This document shows, one piece after another, positions 1-7,370 of a DNA stretch of 11,309 nucleotides (within the stretch, counting starts at the first letter, position 1; every line of letters starts with the position of its first letter). Origin of the DNA: JADLGL01 sp964611195. GTDB taxonomy: Bacteria > Pseudomonadota > Alphaproteobacteria > Rhizobiales > Kaistiaceae. The stretch spans positions 1 to 11,309 of the forward strand of contig CAZSXA010000065.1 of assembly GCA_964611195.1 (NCBI GenBank), written 5' to 3'. The notes below the pieces were generated by a model that worked only from the letters and a program-made list of their open reading frames with translations, was not told the DNA's origin and ran no database searches. Both the position numbers and the translations under genes were made by a program.

Positions 1-608
1 AAGAGGGCATTGCCGACGAGGAGATCCGCGACCGCCTCGTCCGTGCCGCCGACGAGAGCGCCGCCGCTCGTGCCGCGCTGGCCTCGCCCGACGTCATGCG
101 CCGCCTCGAAAAGGCAGTGCTTCTTCAAACACTTGACCATGTCTGGCGCGAGCATCTGGTGACGCTGGATCATCTTCGCCAGGTTGTCGGTTTCCGCGGC
201 TATGCCCAGCGCGATCCGCTCAACGAATACAAGACCGAGGCGTTCGAGCTCTTCCAGTCGCTGCTGTCGAATCTCCGCCGCACCGTCACCTCGCAGCTGT
301 CGCGCGTGGAACTCGTCCAGAAGCCGCCCGAGCTTCCGCCGGAGGGGAACGTCCGTCAGATCCAGGCGACGCATCTCGATCCGAACACCGGCGAGAACGA
401 GCTGGCCGATGCGCCGAGCCCCAGCATCGCGCCCCAGCGCGCCGGCAATGGCCGCATGACGATGCCTGCTTCAAGCGCTGCGTTCGGCGCCGACCGTCCG
501 GATTTCGATCCGAACGACACCTCGACCTGGGGCAAGGTTCCGCGGAACGCGCCCTGCCCCTGCGGCTCGGGCAAGAAATTCAAGCACTGCCACGGCCAGC
601 TGGTCTGA
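1..608 (+). CDS. secA: Protein translocase ATPase SecA, C-terminal part (5' end outside window)
   Basis: SecA is the motor ATPase that drives unfolded preproteins through SecYEG at the inner membrane. The reading frame is open from base 3 and gives the last 201 residues; the start lies upstream of the window. The segment around residues 32-90 (KAVLLQTLDHVWREHL, then GFRGYAQRDPLNEYKTEAF) is the highly conserved helical scaffold region of SecA. A variable acidic and proline-rich linker follows. The protein ends in the zinc-binding tail CPCGSGKKFKHCH, which matches the CxCx8CH ligand pattern used for SecB and ribosome contact. The tail is complete, ending in QLV and TGA. Only 12 bases separate this stop from that of the convergent L,D-transpeptidase gene, and I see no clear terminator hairpin between them. 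Identification is very secure. Confidence 0.97.
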   Translation, partial: EGIADEEIRDRLVRAADESAAARAALASPDVMRRLEKAVLLQTLDHVWREHLVTLDHLRQVVGFRGYAQRDPLNEYKTEAFELFQSLLSNLRRTVTSQLSRVELVQKPPELPPEGNVRQIQATHLDPNTGENELADAPSPSIAPQRAGNGRMTMPASSAAFGADRPDFDPNDTSTWGKVPRNAPCPCGSGKKFKHCHGQLV

Positions 609-620
609 CCTGATCCGAGT

Positions 621-1607
621 CTACTCGTCTCCGACCAGCGCGTCGATCGCCGGCGTGGCGGCGGCGAACTCCGGACGATAGGCCGTCACCGGCATCAGCG
701 TCGCCGGGCCGGCAATGCGGTTGGCCTCGGCTGCCACGCCGGCCTCGGCCTCGATCTCGGCCAGCGCTGCGCGGAATGCGATGTCGTCGGCCTCCCATTT
801 GGCGACGAGCGGCTCGGTGATCTCCTGAGGGATCTCGAAGGCCGGGCACGCCTCGGCCGGAATGAACGCGGCATCGTCCCCCGCCTCGGCGTTGAAGATG
901 TAGCGGTAGTCGCAGATGTCGACCTCGGGGACTTCGCGCGTCACCTCGAAGTGGTCGTAGCCTTCCTTCAGCATCAGCCAGAACGGCATGTTCGGGTCGC
1001 CCCAATGACGCGCGAAGTTCTCGGGCGTCATGCGGAACGGAAAGGCGTGGACATCAAAAGCGCGCTGCCCGCCGCGAAAGGCCTCGCGGGCGAGCGCATA
1101 GATCACCTCGACCGTCTCGTCGGTCATCGAGTAGCAGCCGGCCGACGAGCAGGCGCCATGCACCATGAGGTGCGAGCCGGTGCGCTCATGCGCTTCGTCG
1201 AAGGGATTCGGGAAGCCGATATTGAAGGACAGGTGATAGGACGAGTTCGGGTTCATCTGCGCCGGCGTCACCTGGTAGAAGCCCTCGGGCGCCTGGCGGT
1301 CGCCCTCCTGAATCTTCGGCCCGAGCTCACCCGACCACGCGCATATCTCGAAGGTATCGAGCAGCGCATAGGTGCCGTCGGCGCGGCGCTTCCACACCTC
1401 CAGTTCCGACTCCTCCTTGAAGATGCGGACATAGATCGGCGAGGCCGGCGTGGAGCCGATCGCAATGATCTGGCCTACCACCTCCTCGGGGATCGGAGCC
1501 TGGTCGGGGGTCAGCGCGGTCTGACACGAAGCGAGGACGATGGCCGATGCGGAAAGGGCAAGGCCGGCAAGAAACTGTCGCGGGCGCAAGTGTGGCACTC
1601 GGTACAT
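621..1607 (-). CDS. L,D-transpeptidase (YkuD domain, YafK-like) lipoprotein
   Basis: Probable periplasmic L,D-transpeptidase, an enzyme class that forms or edits peptidoglycan cross-links or attaches proteins to murein using a catalytic cysteine. I chose the ATG at 1607 (328 aa). A GTG at 1646 would add 13 residues before the signal peptide. From the ATG there is a basic n-region, a hydrophobic stretch (FLAGLALSASAIVLAS) and a lipobox LASC, giving lipidated Cys28. The next residues are Gln and Thr, which does not signal inner-membrane retention, so outer-membrane anchoring is likely. The YkuD signature is SHLMVHGACSSAGCYSM, with His150 and nucleophile Cys158. About 120 residues follow the catalytic motif and I recognise no domain in them; they include an alanine- and glutamate-rich helical stretch. 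The gene is last in the minus-strand run after accA, with a 93-base gap that holds a CtrA-like box. The YkuD call is firm; the exact substrate is unknown. Confidence 0.88.
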   Translation of the reverse strand: MYRVPHLRPRQFLAGLALSASAIVLASCQTALTPDQAPIPEEVVGQIIAIGSTPASPIYVRIFKEESELEVWKRRADGTYALLDTFEICAWSGELGPKIQEGDRQAPEGFYQVTPAQMNPNSSYHLSFNIGFPNPFDEAHERTGSHLMVHGACSSAGCYSMTDETVEVIYALAREAFRGGQRAFDVHAFPFRMTPENFARHWGDPNMPFWLMLKEGYDHFEVTREVPEVDICDYRYIFNAEAGDDAAFIPAEACPAFEIPQEITEPLVAKWEADDIAFRAALAEIEAEAGVAAEANRIAGPATLMPVTAYRPEFAAATPAIDALVGDE

Positions 1608-1666
1608 GGGTGCCGCGCGACCGATGTCCCGCAGCGATACACGCACCGAGAATTGCGCCGGCCCGA

Positions 1667-1683
1667 TTGATGCTTCGTTAACC
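1667..1683. promoter_or_regulatory. CtrA-like box upstream of the L,D-transpeptidase gene
   Basis: On the plus strand the bases read TTGA, seven bases (TGCTTCG), then TTAACC. The alphaproteobacterial CtrA consensus is TTAA-N7-TTAA, often extended to TTAACC, so there is one mismatch in the eight core positions. The site lies about 60 bases upstream of the transpeptidase ATG, a reasonable position for control of that gene. The background is GC-rich, which makes TTAA-type words uncommon here. No binding data are available, and one site with a mismatch can arise by chance. Confidence 0.35.
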
Positions 1684-1700
1684 GCGAAGGGCGGGCCGGA

Positions 1701-2669
1701 TCACGAAGGCTTCAACGCCAGATTCGTGCCCATCGCCAGATACTTGTCTCGGCGATGCAGCTTGAGGTCCTCGCCCGGCCGGCCGTCGAATTCGGCAAGC
1801 GCCTCGGCGATCGCATCGGCGGTGGTCTCGATCGCATCGGCGGGCGCGCGGTGGGCGCCGCCCAGCGGCTCGCCCACGATTCGGTCGATGATGCCGAATT
1901 TGAAAAGGTCCTGCGCCGTGATCTTCATCGACGTCGCTGCGTCCTCGGCCCGGGTCGAATCGTGCCAGAGGATCGACGCCGCCCCTTCCGGCGAGATCAC
2001 CGAATAGATGGCGTGCTCCAGCATCAGCACCTTGTTGGCGACCGCGATGGCGATCGCGCCGCCCGACCCGCCTTCGCCGATCACCACGGCGACGTTCGGC
2101 ACGGTGAGGCCGAGGCAGCAATCGATGGAGCGCGCGATCGCCTCGGCCTGGCCGCGTTCTTCAGCGCCGATGCCCGGGTAAGCGCCGGAGGTATCGACCA
2201 GCGAGATCAGCGGCAGACCGAAGCGGTTGGCGAGGTCCATGATCCGCACCGCCTTGCGGTATCCCTCGGGCCGCGGCATCCCGAAATTGTGGCGGATGCG
2301 GCCCTCTGTATCGCTCCCCTTCTCCTGGCCGAGAATGGCGACCGGGCGGCCGCGGAAGCGGCCGATGCCGCCGATCATCGCCTGGTCCTCGCCGTATTTG
2401 CGGTCGCCCGCGAGCGGCGTGAACTCCTCGATCATCGCGTCGATATAGTCGAGGACATGCGGCCGGTCGGGGTGCCGGGCGACCTGCGTCTTCTGCCATG
2501 GCGTCAGTTTGGCGTAGAGCTCGGTCAATGCCTGATTGGCGCGCGTCTCGATGCGGCTGATCTCCTCCTCGATCGCGATCGCATCGCCGTCGGCGCTCAT
2601 CGAACGGAGCTCCTGGACCTTCCCCTGGAGGTCGGCGACCGGTTTTTCGAAATCGAGATAGGTTCTCAT
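1701..2669 (-). CDS. accA: Acetyl-CoA carboxylase carboxyltransferase subunit alpha
   Basis: AccA pairs with AccD to form the carboxyltransferase that moves CO2 from carboxybiotin to acetyl-CoA, making malonyl-CoA for fatty-acid synthesis in the cytoplasm. I chose the ATG at 2669, giving 322 aa that begin MRTYLDFEKPVADL. This is the usual alphaproteobacterial start and length. An upstream GTG at 2723 would add 18 residues of poor quality. Crotonase-fold carboxyltransferase motifs are present: DTSGAYPGIGAEERGQ (about 159-174), the glycine-rich oxyanion loop GEGGSGGAIAIA (198-209), and SPEGAASILW (226-235). The N-terminal 70 residues form the expected helical region. The gene follows xerD on the same strand with a 96-base gap, so co-transcription is possible, though a private promoter is not excluded. 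The protein is complete and undamaged. Confidence 0.97.
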   Translation of the reverse strand: MRTYLDFEKPVADLQGKVQELRSMSADGDAIAIEEEISRIETRANQALTELYAKLTPWQKTQVARHPDRPHVLDYIDAMIEEFTPLAGDRKYGEDQAMIGGIGRFRGRPVAILGQEKGSDTEGRIRHNFGMPRPEGYRKAVRIMDLANRFGLPLISLVDTSGAYPGIGAEERGQAEAIARSIDCCLGLTVPNVAVVIGEGGSGGAIAIAVANKVLMLEHAIYSVISPEGAASILWHDSTRAEDAATSMKITAQDLFKFGIIDRIVGEPLGGAHRAPADAIETTADAIAEALAEFDGRPGEDLKLHRRDKYLAMGTNLALKPS

Positions 2670-2765
2670 CGCTCTCGCAGCCGTTTTCTTCTGAGGCTCA
2701 GCTTGCGGCGTGGGGCGGGACACTGTCCATGCGCCCTGCGGGTGTCAAGCAATTCGGCGGCGCCG

Positions 2766-3698
2766 TCACGCGGCGTTTCGACCGCCGCGGCGCGCCAGCG
2801 GATGGTGTTCGTCCACCAGTCGCTTGAGCCGTTCTTCGAGAATATGGGTGTAGATCTGGGTTGTGGAAATGTCGGCATGGCCAAGCAGCTGCTGGACGGA
2901 GCGGAGGTCGGCGCCGTTCTGCAGCAGATGGCTGGCGAAGGCGTGCCGGAGCACATGCGGCGATACGCGCTGTGCAGCAATCCCTGCGGCGCCGGCGAGA
3001 CGCTTCAGATCGCGGGCGAAGGCCTGGCGCGTCAGATGCCCCTCGCGGCTCGCGGCAGGAAACAGAAACGGGCTCTCGGTCGGTTTGGTCCGCTCCAGCG
3101 CGTTCAGGTAGTCCGCTATAGCCGCTTGCGCCGCGGGCGTGAGAGGTACGATTCGCTCGCGCCTGCCCTTGCCGACGACGCTGATGACGCGGGACTTCGT
3201 GCTCGCCGCTCGCCGCGGCAGCGCCACGAGCTCGGAGACCCGCAAGCCGCTGGCATAGAGCATCTCCAGAAGCGCCAGCATTCTGAGCGCCGCAAGCCGC
3301 GCGGTGGCGTTCTTGGCAAGGCCAACCTCGTCGCGGGCGGTTGAGATCAGCCGCTCGACCTCCGCCTCGGAAAGCACCTTCGGGATCAGCTCCTTTTGCC
3401 GCGGGCTGTCGATCGTCCCGGTAGGGTCGTCGCTGCGCATGCGCTCGGAGAACAGGAATCGGTAGAACTGGCGGATGGCGGAGAGCCGCCGCGCCGCCGA
3501 TCGTGCCGAGAACCCGCGCCGGTCGAGCTCCGCCAGATAGCCCCGCAGCGCCGCGGCATCGGCGCTGGCGAGCGATGCGCCGGCCGAGGCGAGGTATCCG
3601 GCGAGATCGTCGAGATCGCGCCGATAGGCGGCCAAGGTGTTGGCAGCGGCGCCGCGCTCGGCGCTCATCATCTCAAGAAAGGTCTCGACGTGATGCAT
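2766..3698 (-). CDS. xerD: Site-specific tyrosine recombinase XerD
   Basis: XerD acts with XerC and FtsK at the dif site to resolve chromosome dimers before division. The open frame extends upstream to 3899, but that part is not protein-like and overlaps another small gene. I chose the ATG at 3698, giving 310 aa, close to the usual 300. The N-terminal SAM-like core-binding domain covers about residues 1-95 (FLEMMSAERGAAANTLAAYRRDL). The catalytic domain holds the full tyrosine-recombinase set: Arg153 (SGLRVSELV), Lys177 (VVGKGRRER), His248 and Arg251 (HVLRHAFASHLL), His274 (LLGHADISTT) and nucleophile Tyr283 (QIYTHI). XerC versus XerD was decided mainly by the neighbouring accA and aroK-aroB, a familiar xerD setting in this group. 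It lies 11 bases downstream of a 47-aa membrane protein gene. It appears intact and functional. Confidence 0.94.
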   Translation of the reverse strand: MHHVETFLEMMSAERGAAANTLAAYRRDLDDLAGYLASAGASLASADAAALRGYLAELDRRGFSARSAARRLSAIRQFYRFLFSERMRSDDPTGTIDSPRQKELIPKVLSEAEVERLISTARDEVGLAKNATARLAALRMLALLEMLYASGLRVSELVALPRRAASTKSRVISVVGKGRRERIVPLTPAAQAAIADYLNALERTKPTESPFLFPAASREGHLTRQAFARDLKRLAGAAGIAAQRVSPHVLRHAFASHLLQNGADLRSVQQLLGHADISTTQIYTHILEERLKRLVDEHHPLARRGGRNAA

Positions 3699-3709
3699 GT
3701 GTCGCGGCG

Positions 3710-3853
3710 TCAGTTGGCAGGCAGAACGATCGGTATCTCGATGACGATGTCGCGCTGCGAAGGCTCGACGAAGGTCGCTAGCGCCCACATCGCAACGGCC
3801 GCAACGATAGCGATCATCAACGCAGCAACCGTTAATCGGATGAAGAGTGCCAT
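3710..3853 (-). CDS. Small single-pass membrane protein, 47 aa, upstream of xerD
   Basis: The first in-frame ATG after an upstream TAG is at 3853, and the frame ends with TGA at 3710-3712. The product begins MALFIRLTVAALMIAI and ends ATFVEPSQRDIVIEIPIVLPAN. About residues 4-28 form one strongly hydrophobic helix with a single Arg near the N-terminus. A short polar tail of about 20 residues follows, rich in isoleucine, valine and acidic residues. The composition is that of a real membrane peptide, not of a random GC-rich frame. The stop codon lies 11 bases before the xerD ATG, so the two genes may be translated together. The ribosome binding site is weak. I do not recognise a family. It could be a bitopic inner-membrane protein or an uncleaved signal-anchored periplasmic tail. 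Coding status is likely but unproven. Confidence 0.6.
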   Translation of the reverse strand: MALFIRLTVAALMIAIVAAVAMWALATFVEPSQRDIVIEIPIVLPAN

Positions 3854-3911
3854 GCGCGACGCCGTGACGACCTGACTCCACGCCTATCACCAGTAGCACA
3901 CGAAAGCCGCC
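3854..3911. promoter_or_regulatory. Divergent intergenic region between the xerD run and aroK
   Basis: These 58 bases separate the 47-aa gene on the minus strand from aroK on the plus strand, so promoters for both directions must lie here or inside the flanking coding sequence. I cannot pick a convincing -35/-10 pair by eye. No strong Shine-Dalgarno sequence is visible for either gene. The call rests on gene orientation alone. Confidence 0.3.
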
Positions 3912-4571
3912 TTGACGCCGCGCGCCGGTCCGTCCAATACCGCCATCATTGTGGCCTCCGAAGATACCCCCCGCCCGGAAAGAACAGGTCCGCCGCCGCG
4001 CCCCAGCGATCTCGTCGCCCGGCTCGGTGATCGGCCAATCGTGCTCATCGGAATGATGGGCGCCGGCAAGAGCTCGATCGGCAAGCGCCTCGCGGTCCGG
4101 CTGGGGCTCGAATTCAAGGACGCCGACACCGAGATCGAGCAGGCCGCCAATGCCACGATCGAGGAAATCTTTGAGCAGTATGGCGAGGAGTTCTTCCGCT
4201 CAGGTGAGCGCCGCGTGATCCAGCGGCTCCTCAGCGACGGCCCGGCGGTGGTAGCAACTGGCGGTGGTGCCTTCATGGACCCCGATACGCGCAAGACAAT
4301 CTGCGATGGGGGTGTGCCTGTGTGGCTGAAGGCGGACCTCGACGTGCTGATTGCCCGGGTCAAGCGGCGCAGCAACCGGCCTCTTCTAAGGGGACCCGAC
4401 CCAGAGGGAACGATGCGCCAGCTCGTTGCCGAGCGCTATCCGGTTTACGAGGAGGCGCCGATCCACATCCTGTCCCGAGAAGTCTCGCACGACGTTGTGA
4501 TCGAGGAACTCCTCATTGCCCTCGACGACTATCTCGACCGCCCGGCGGACGGCGCCGGCGCCGCGAGTTGA
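3912..4571 (+). CDS. aroK: Shikimate kinase
   Basis: AroK phosphorylates shikimate to shikimate-3-phosphate with ATP, the fifth step of the chorismate pathway, in the cytoplasm. With the TTG at 3912 the product is 219 aa. A GTG at 3951 would give 206 aa and puts the Walker A lysine at residue 40, closer to rhizobial AroK as I remember it. A weak purine run (GAAAG) five bases before the TTG is the only local argument for the longer form, so the start is uncertain. Motifs in the long numbering: Walker A GMMGAGKSS (Lys53), shikimate-binding KDADTE (Asp72), TGGGAF (Gly117-119), and the lid region RRSNRPLL (152-159). The N-terminal extension before the kinase fold is proline-rich. The gene abuts aroB directly. 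Function is secure, start is not. Confidence 0.95.
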   Translation: MTPRAGPSNTAIIVASEDTPRPERTGPPPRPSDLVARLGDRPIVLIGMMGAGKSSIGKRLAVRLGLEFKDADTEIEQAANATIEEIFEQYGEEFFRSGERRVIQRLLSDGPAVVATGGGAFMDPDTRKTICDGGVPVWLKADLDVLIARVKRRSNRPLLRGPDPEGTMRQLVAERYPVYEEAPIHILSREVSHDVVIEELLIALDDYLDRPADGAGAAS

Positions 4572-5714
4572 GTGGCCGGAGTGGGGCCGACCGCTAGCGC
4601 GAACGACGCGGAAACCGTTCGTGTCGAGCTCGGCCCGCGCAGCTACGACATCGTCATCGGCAACGGATTGATCGGCCAGGCGGGGCAACGCATCGCCGAG
4701 ATCCTCCCGGGGGCGCGAGCCGCAATTGTCACCGACCGCAACGTCGCCGAGCATCACCTCGACAATCTCATGATGAGCCTCTCCGAGGCCGGCATCGCCC
4801 CGACCGCCAAGATCATCGACGCTGGCGAGGGCTCGAAGAGCTTCGGCTGCCTCGAAGAAGTGGTCGATGCCCTTCTCGCCGCGCGGCTCGAGCGCGGCGA
4901 CGCCGTCGTCGCGCTGGGCGGCGGCGTCGTCGGCGACCTCGCCGGCTTCGCCGCCGGAATCACGCGAAGGGGGATGAGCTTCGTTCAGCTCCCGACAAGC
5001 CTCCTCGCGCAGGTCGATTCCTCCGTTGGCGGCAAGACCGGCATCAACACCCAGCGCGGCAAGAACCTCGTCGGCCTCTTCCTCCAGCCGCAGCTCGTCC
5101 TCGCCGATACGCGCGCGCTGGACACGCTGCCCGAACGCCAGTTCCGCGCCGGCTACGCCGAAGTCGCCAAATACGGCCTCATCGGGGACGCCGACTTCTT
5201 TGCCTGGCTCGAAGCGAACTGGCAGGACATCTTCGCCGGCGGCGAGGCCCGGCGTCAGGCGATCGCCACCTCATGCCGCTCCAAGGCGAGCGTCGTCGCC
5301 GCATACGAGCGCGAGGCCGGCGAGCGCGCCCTGCTCAATCTCGGCCACACTTTCGGCCACGCGCTGGAAGCTGCGACAGGCTACTCCGACAGGCTCATCC
5401 ACGGCGAGGCGATCGCGATCGGCATGGTTCTGGCCGCGGAGTTCTCGGTCGAGTCCGGCCACTGCGACGGCAGCGTGCCGGCGATTGTGCGAAGGCATTT
5501 TCGCGGCGTCGGCTTGCCGACCGATCTCGCCGACGTGCCGGGCGGACTGCCGCCGGCGGCGCAACTGATGGAGCATATCGGTCAGGACAAGAAGGTCTCG
5601 CGCGGGCGGTTGACCTTCATCCTGTTGCGCGGGATCGGCGATGCGTTCATCGCCTCCGACATCGAGGGAGCGAAGGTAGAAGCGTTCCTGGAGACGCGGC
5701 TTCCGGGCGGCTAG
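4572..5714 (+). CDS. aroB: 3-dehydroquinate synthase
   Basis: AroB converts DAHP to 3-dehydroquinate, the second step of the shikimate pathway, using NAD+ and a divalent metal in the cytoplasm. The 380-aa product starts at a GTG that follows the aroK TGA with no gap, indicating an aroKB operon and probable translational coupling. A second GTG at 4581 is a possible start. Motifs: NAD-binding GGGVVGDLAGFAAG (116-129), PTSLLAQVDSSVGGKTGIN (141-159), and the metal ligands Glu197 (AGYAEVAKYGL), His259 (LNLGHTFGHALE) and His277 (HGEAIAIGM). Length and motif spacing match the family. The TAG stop overlaps the stop of the convergent NYN gene in a single CTAG. The gene appears complete and functional. 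Confidence 0.97.
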   Translation: MAGVGPTASANDAETVRVELGPRSYDIVIGNGLIGQAGQRIAEILPGARAAIVTDRNVAEHHLDNLMMSLSEAGIAPTAKIIDAGEGSKSFGCLEEVVDALLAARLERGDAVVALGGGVVGDLAGFAAGITRRGMSFVQLPTSLLAQVDSSVGGKTGINTQRGKNLVGLFLQPQLVLADTRALDTLPERQFRAGYAEVAKYGLIGDADFFAWLEANWQDIFAGGEARRQAIATSCRSKASVVAAYEREAGERALLNLGHTFGHALEAATGYSDRLIHGEAIAIGMVLAAEFSVESGHCDGSVPAIVRRHFRGVGLPTDLADVPGGLPPAAQLMEHIGQDKKVSRGRLTFILLRGIGDAFIASDIEGAKVEAFLETRLPGG

Positions 5715-7345
5715 CGCCGATCCCCATAGGAGGCAAGGATGCGCTGGATCTCATCGCCGATCTCGTCGTCGACATCGGCCTCGCGGCGCTCTGTGTCCGG
5801 CTCTGGATCGGGCTCCTCGCGGCGCCGCTGCTCGACATCGGGCATACCGTCATCGCGGTCATCATCCGCCAGAACGTCGACAGCGTCGGCAATCGCGGAG
5901 AGAATCGAATCCTCAAGATCGCTCTCCGGCTCGATGCGCGGTTCAGGCTCGGCGGGACGACGCGGACGCGGCGTCGCGGCGCCGTTCCGCCCGACACGCG
6001 ACGCGAACGACCGGCCGGCGCCGAGATCGTCGCGCTGCGGGGAGGTATCGGCCACGCGGGCCGGGCGAGACGCGGCCCGCATCGGCCCGCGCGGTTCGGC
6101 ACGGCGCGGCGCCGGACGGGCGGCCGGCGCCACACGGGGCTCCATTTCCTCCTCCGGCGAACGCTCGGCGCTGCGGCGCGGACGGGTCCGCTGCACCGGC
6201 GCGGACGGGGTTTCCACTGGCGCCGGTTCGACCGGCGGCGCCTCAACGGCGGGAGCGGCGCGCTCGGGCCGTGTCCCGACGATCCAGGATTCGAGGAGAT
6301 CCTTCTCGTCCTCCGAGAGGTCCATCTTGGCGTTGCTGACAAGATAGAGCACCTGCTCGTAGAACGTGCCTGCGAGCGTTTCTGCCGTGTCTTCCGATGT
6401 GAAGATATGACCGCGCAGGGTCAGGCCCTTAATGACGAAGCCGACCTGCCGCTTGGTCACGTTGCGCCCGGCCTTGTTCATCGCTGCAGCCACGTGATCG
6501 GCGTTGGACTGGAACTTGTAGCCGTTCTCGCGAATTTCGTTAGCCAGGCAATCAAAGAGGTCGGCAAATGCCCGAGGCGAGAACAGCGGTACATTCGTCG
6601 CCTCGTGGACACGGCGGACAAGGGCGGCCATCGCCTCGCGGTCGATCTGCTGGCGCGGCGCCGCAGTCGCAGCACGAGGCTGTGGCGCGGAGACCGGCGG
6701 AGGCGGCTCGGCCGAACGGGCGCTCGGCCGCGCCTCGCGGCGCGGGGCCGGTTCGCGGCGCGGTGCGTCGATCCGAGGCGGCCGCGGGATCGAGCCCTTG
6801 TCCGCGATCACCGACGCCTCGGCGGGGCGGGTCAGCGCTTCGATCATACGCCCCTGATCGATGAAGCCGTCGGCAAAGGTCCTGTAGCTCGCGGCGGTAT
6901 CCTCGCGGCCGAAGATGAGAAGTCGCAAATTGAGCGCCCGCAGCCGGAACAGAAGCGGCGTCAGGTCCGTCTCGGCGGTAAGAAGGATGATCTCGTCCGG
7001 CTCGGCCTCCACCGCGTCGAGCGCATCGAGGACGAGGTGAATGTCGCCGGCGCCGCGCAGCAGCCCGGCGGGAGCGGTGCAGTCGATGACGTGCATGCCG
7101 TTCGCCGTGAGCCACCCGCGGTTCTTGCCGACAACCTGGGGGCTGGCATAGCAGCGTTTGGTCTGGAAGCGTCGGCGCACCTCGTCTTCGCCGGCGGCGT
7201 CGACGATGGCCCCGCTTTCTATCGCCTCGAGCCAGACGCCCGCACGCGATCCGAGCAGATCGCCCGTGCCGGGTGCCGCCGCATCCAGGCTGTCATACAC
7301 GCTGTCGTAGTCGATCAGCAGAACCGACTTGATCGTCTGCACCAT
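5711..7345 (-). CDS. NYN (PIN-like) domain protein, putative ribonuclease, with disordered linkers
   Basis: The ATG at 7345 has GGAG eight bases upstream; a GTG one codon earlier is less likely. The 544-aa product has four parts. Residues 5-170 form a NYN/PIN-like nuclease fold: VLLIDYDSVYDSL (Asp12), GAGDIHLVLDALDA (Asp101), and ILLTAETDLTPLL (Glu125, Asp127), where this family more often has a GDSDF-type motif. Residues 172-232 are a Pro/Arg/Ala-rich linker. Residues 233-357 form a second folded region of unknown family (FADLFDCLANEIRENGYKF, then NVTKRQVGFVIKGL) that resembles a winged-helix or OST-HTH-like nucleic-acid module. Residues 360-475 are again basic, proline-rich and probably disordered, and the tail to 544 is acidic. 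NYN proteins are usually metal-dependent RNases; activity here is inference. It is convergent with aroB, sharing four bases, and has a long structured leader. Confidence 0.85.
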   Translation of the reverse strand: MVQTIKSVLLIDYDSVYDSLDAAAPGTGDLLGSRAGVWLEAIESGAIVDAAGEDEVRRRFQTKRCYASPQVVGKNRGWLTANGMHVIDCTAPAGLLRGAGDIHLVLDALDAVEAEPDEIILLTAETDLTPLLFRLRALNLRLLIFGREDTAASYRTFADGFIDQGRMIEALTRPAEASVIADKGSIPRPPRIDAPRREPAPRREARPSARSAEPPPPVSAPQPRAATAAPRQQIDREAMAALVRRVHEATNVPLFSPRAFADLFDCLANEIRENGYKFQSNADHVAAAMNKAGRNVTKRQVGFVIKGLTLRGHIFTSEDTAETLAGTFYEQVLYLVSNAKMDLSEDEKDLLESWIVGTRPERAAPAVEAPPVEPAPVETPSAPVQRTRPRRSAERSPEEEMEPRVAPAARPAPRRAEPRGPMRAASRPARVADTSPQRDDLGAGRSFASRVGRNGAATPRPRRPAEPEPRIEPESDLEDSILSAIADAVDVLADDDRDDGMPDVEQRRREEPDPEPDTERREADVDDEIGDEIQRILASYGDRR

Positions 7346-7353
7346 CACTCACA

Positions 7354-7370
7354 CTCCGCCCTGCGGGCGG
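7354..7370 (-). promoter_or_regulatory. Ribosome binding site and overlapping hairpin of the NYN gene
   Basis: On the minus strand GGAG (7357-7354) sits eight bases before the ATG and is the best Shine-Dalgarno candidate. Bases 7356-7370 form a perfect hairpin, CCGCCC-TGC-GGGCGG read on the plus strand, with a 6-bp stem and a 3-base loop. The stem covers the first two bases of the GGAG, so folding could reduce ribosome access. No run of T follows, so it is not a canonical terminator. Confidence 0.45.

Noticed and set aside
951..1670. 239-codon plus-strand open frame opposite the L,D-transpeptidase
   Set aside because: It is antisense to a gene with a lipobox and YkuD catalytic motif, and the product is composition-biased with no domain.
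1755..3344. 529-codon plus-strand open frame opposite accA and xerD
   Set aside because: It is a mirror frame of two well-supported genes. The product has no recognisable motif and spans their intergenic gap without a break, which reflects the lack of stop codons in high-GC antisense frames.
3699..3899. N-terminal extension of xerD by 67 residues
   Set aside because: It would overlap the 47-aa membrane gene in another frame, its sequence is rich in Arg, His and Cys and not protein-like, and the ATG at 3698 gives the usual XerD length.
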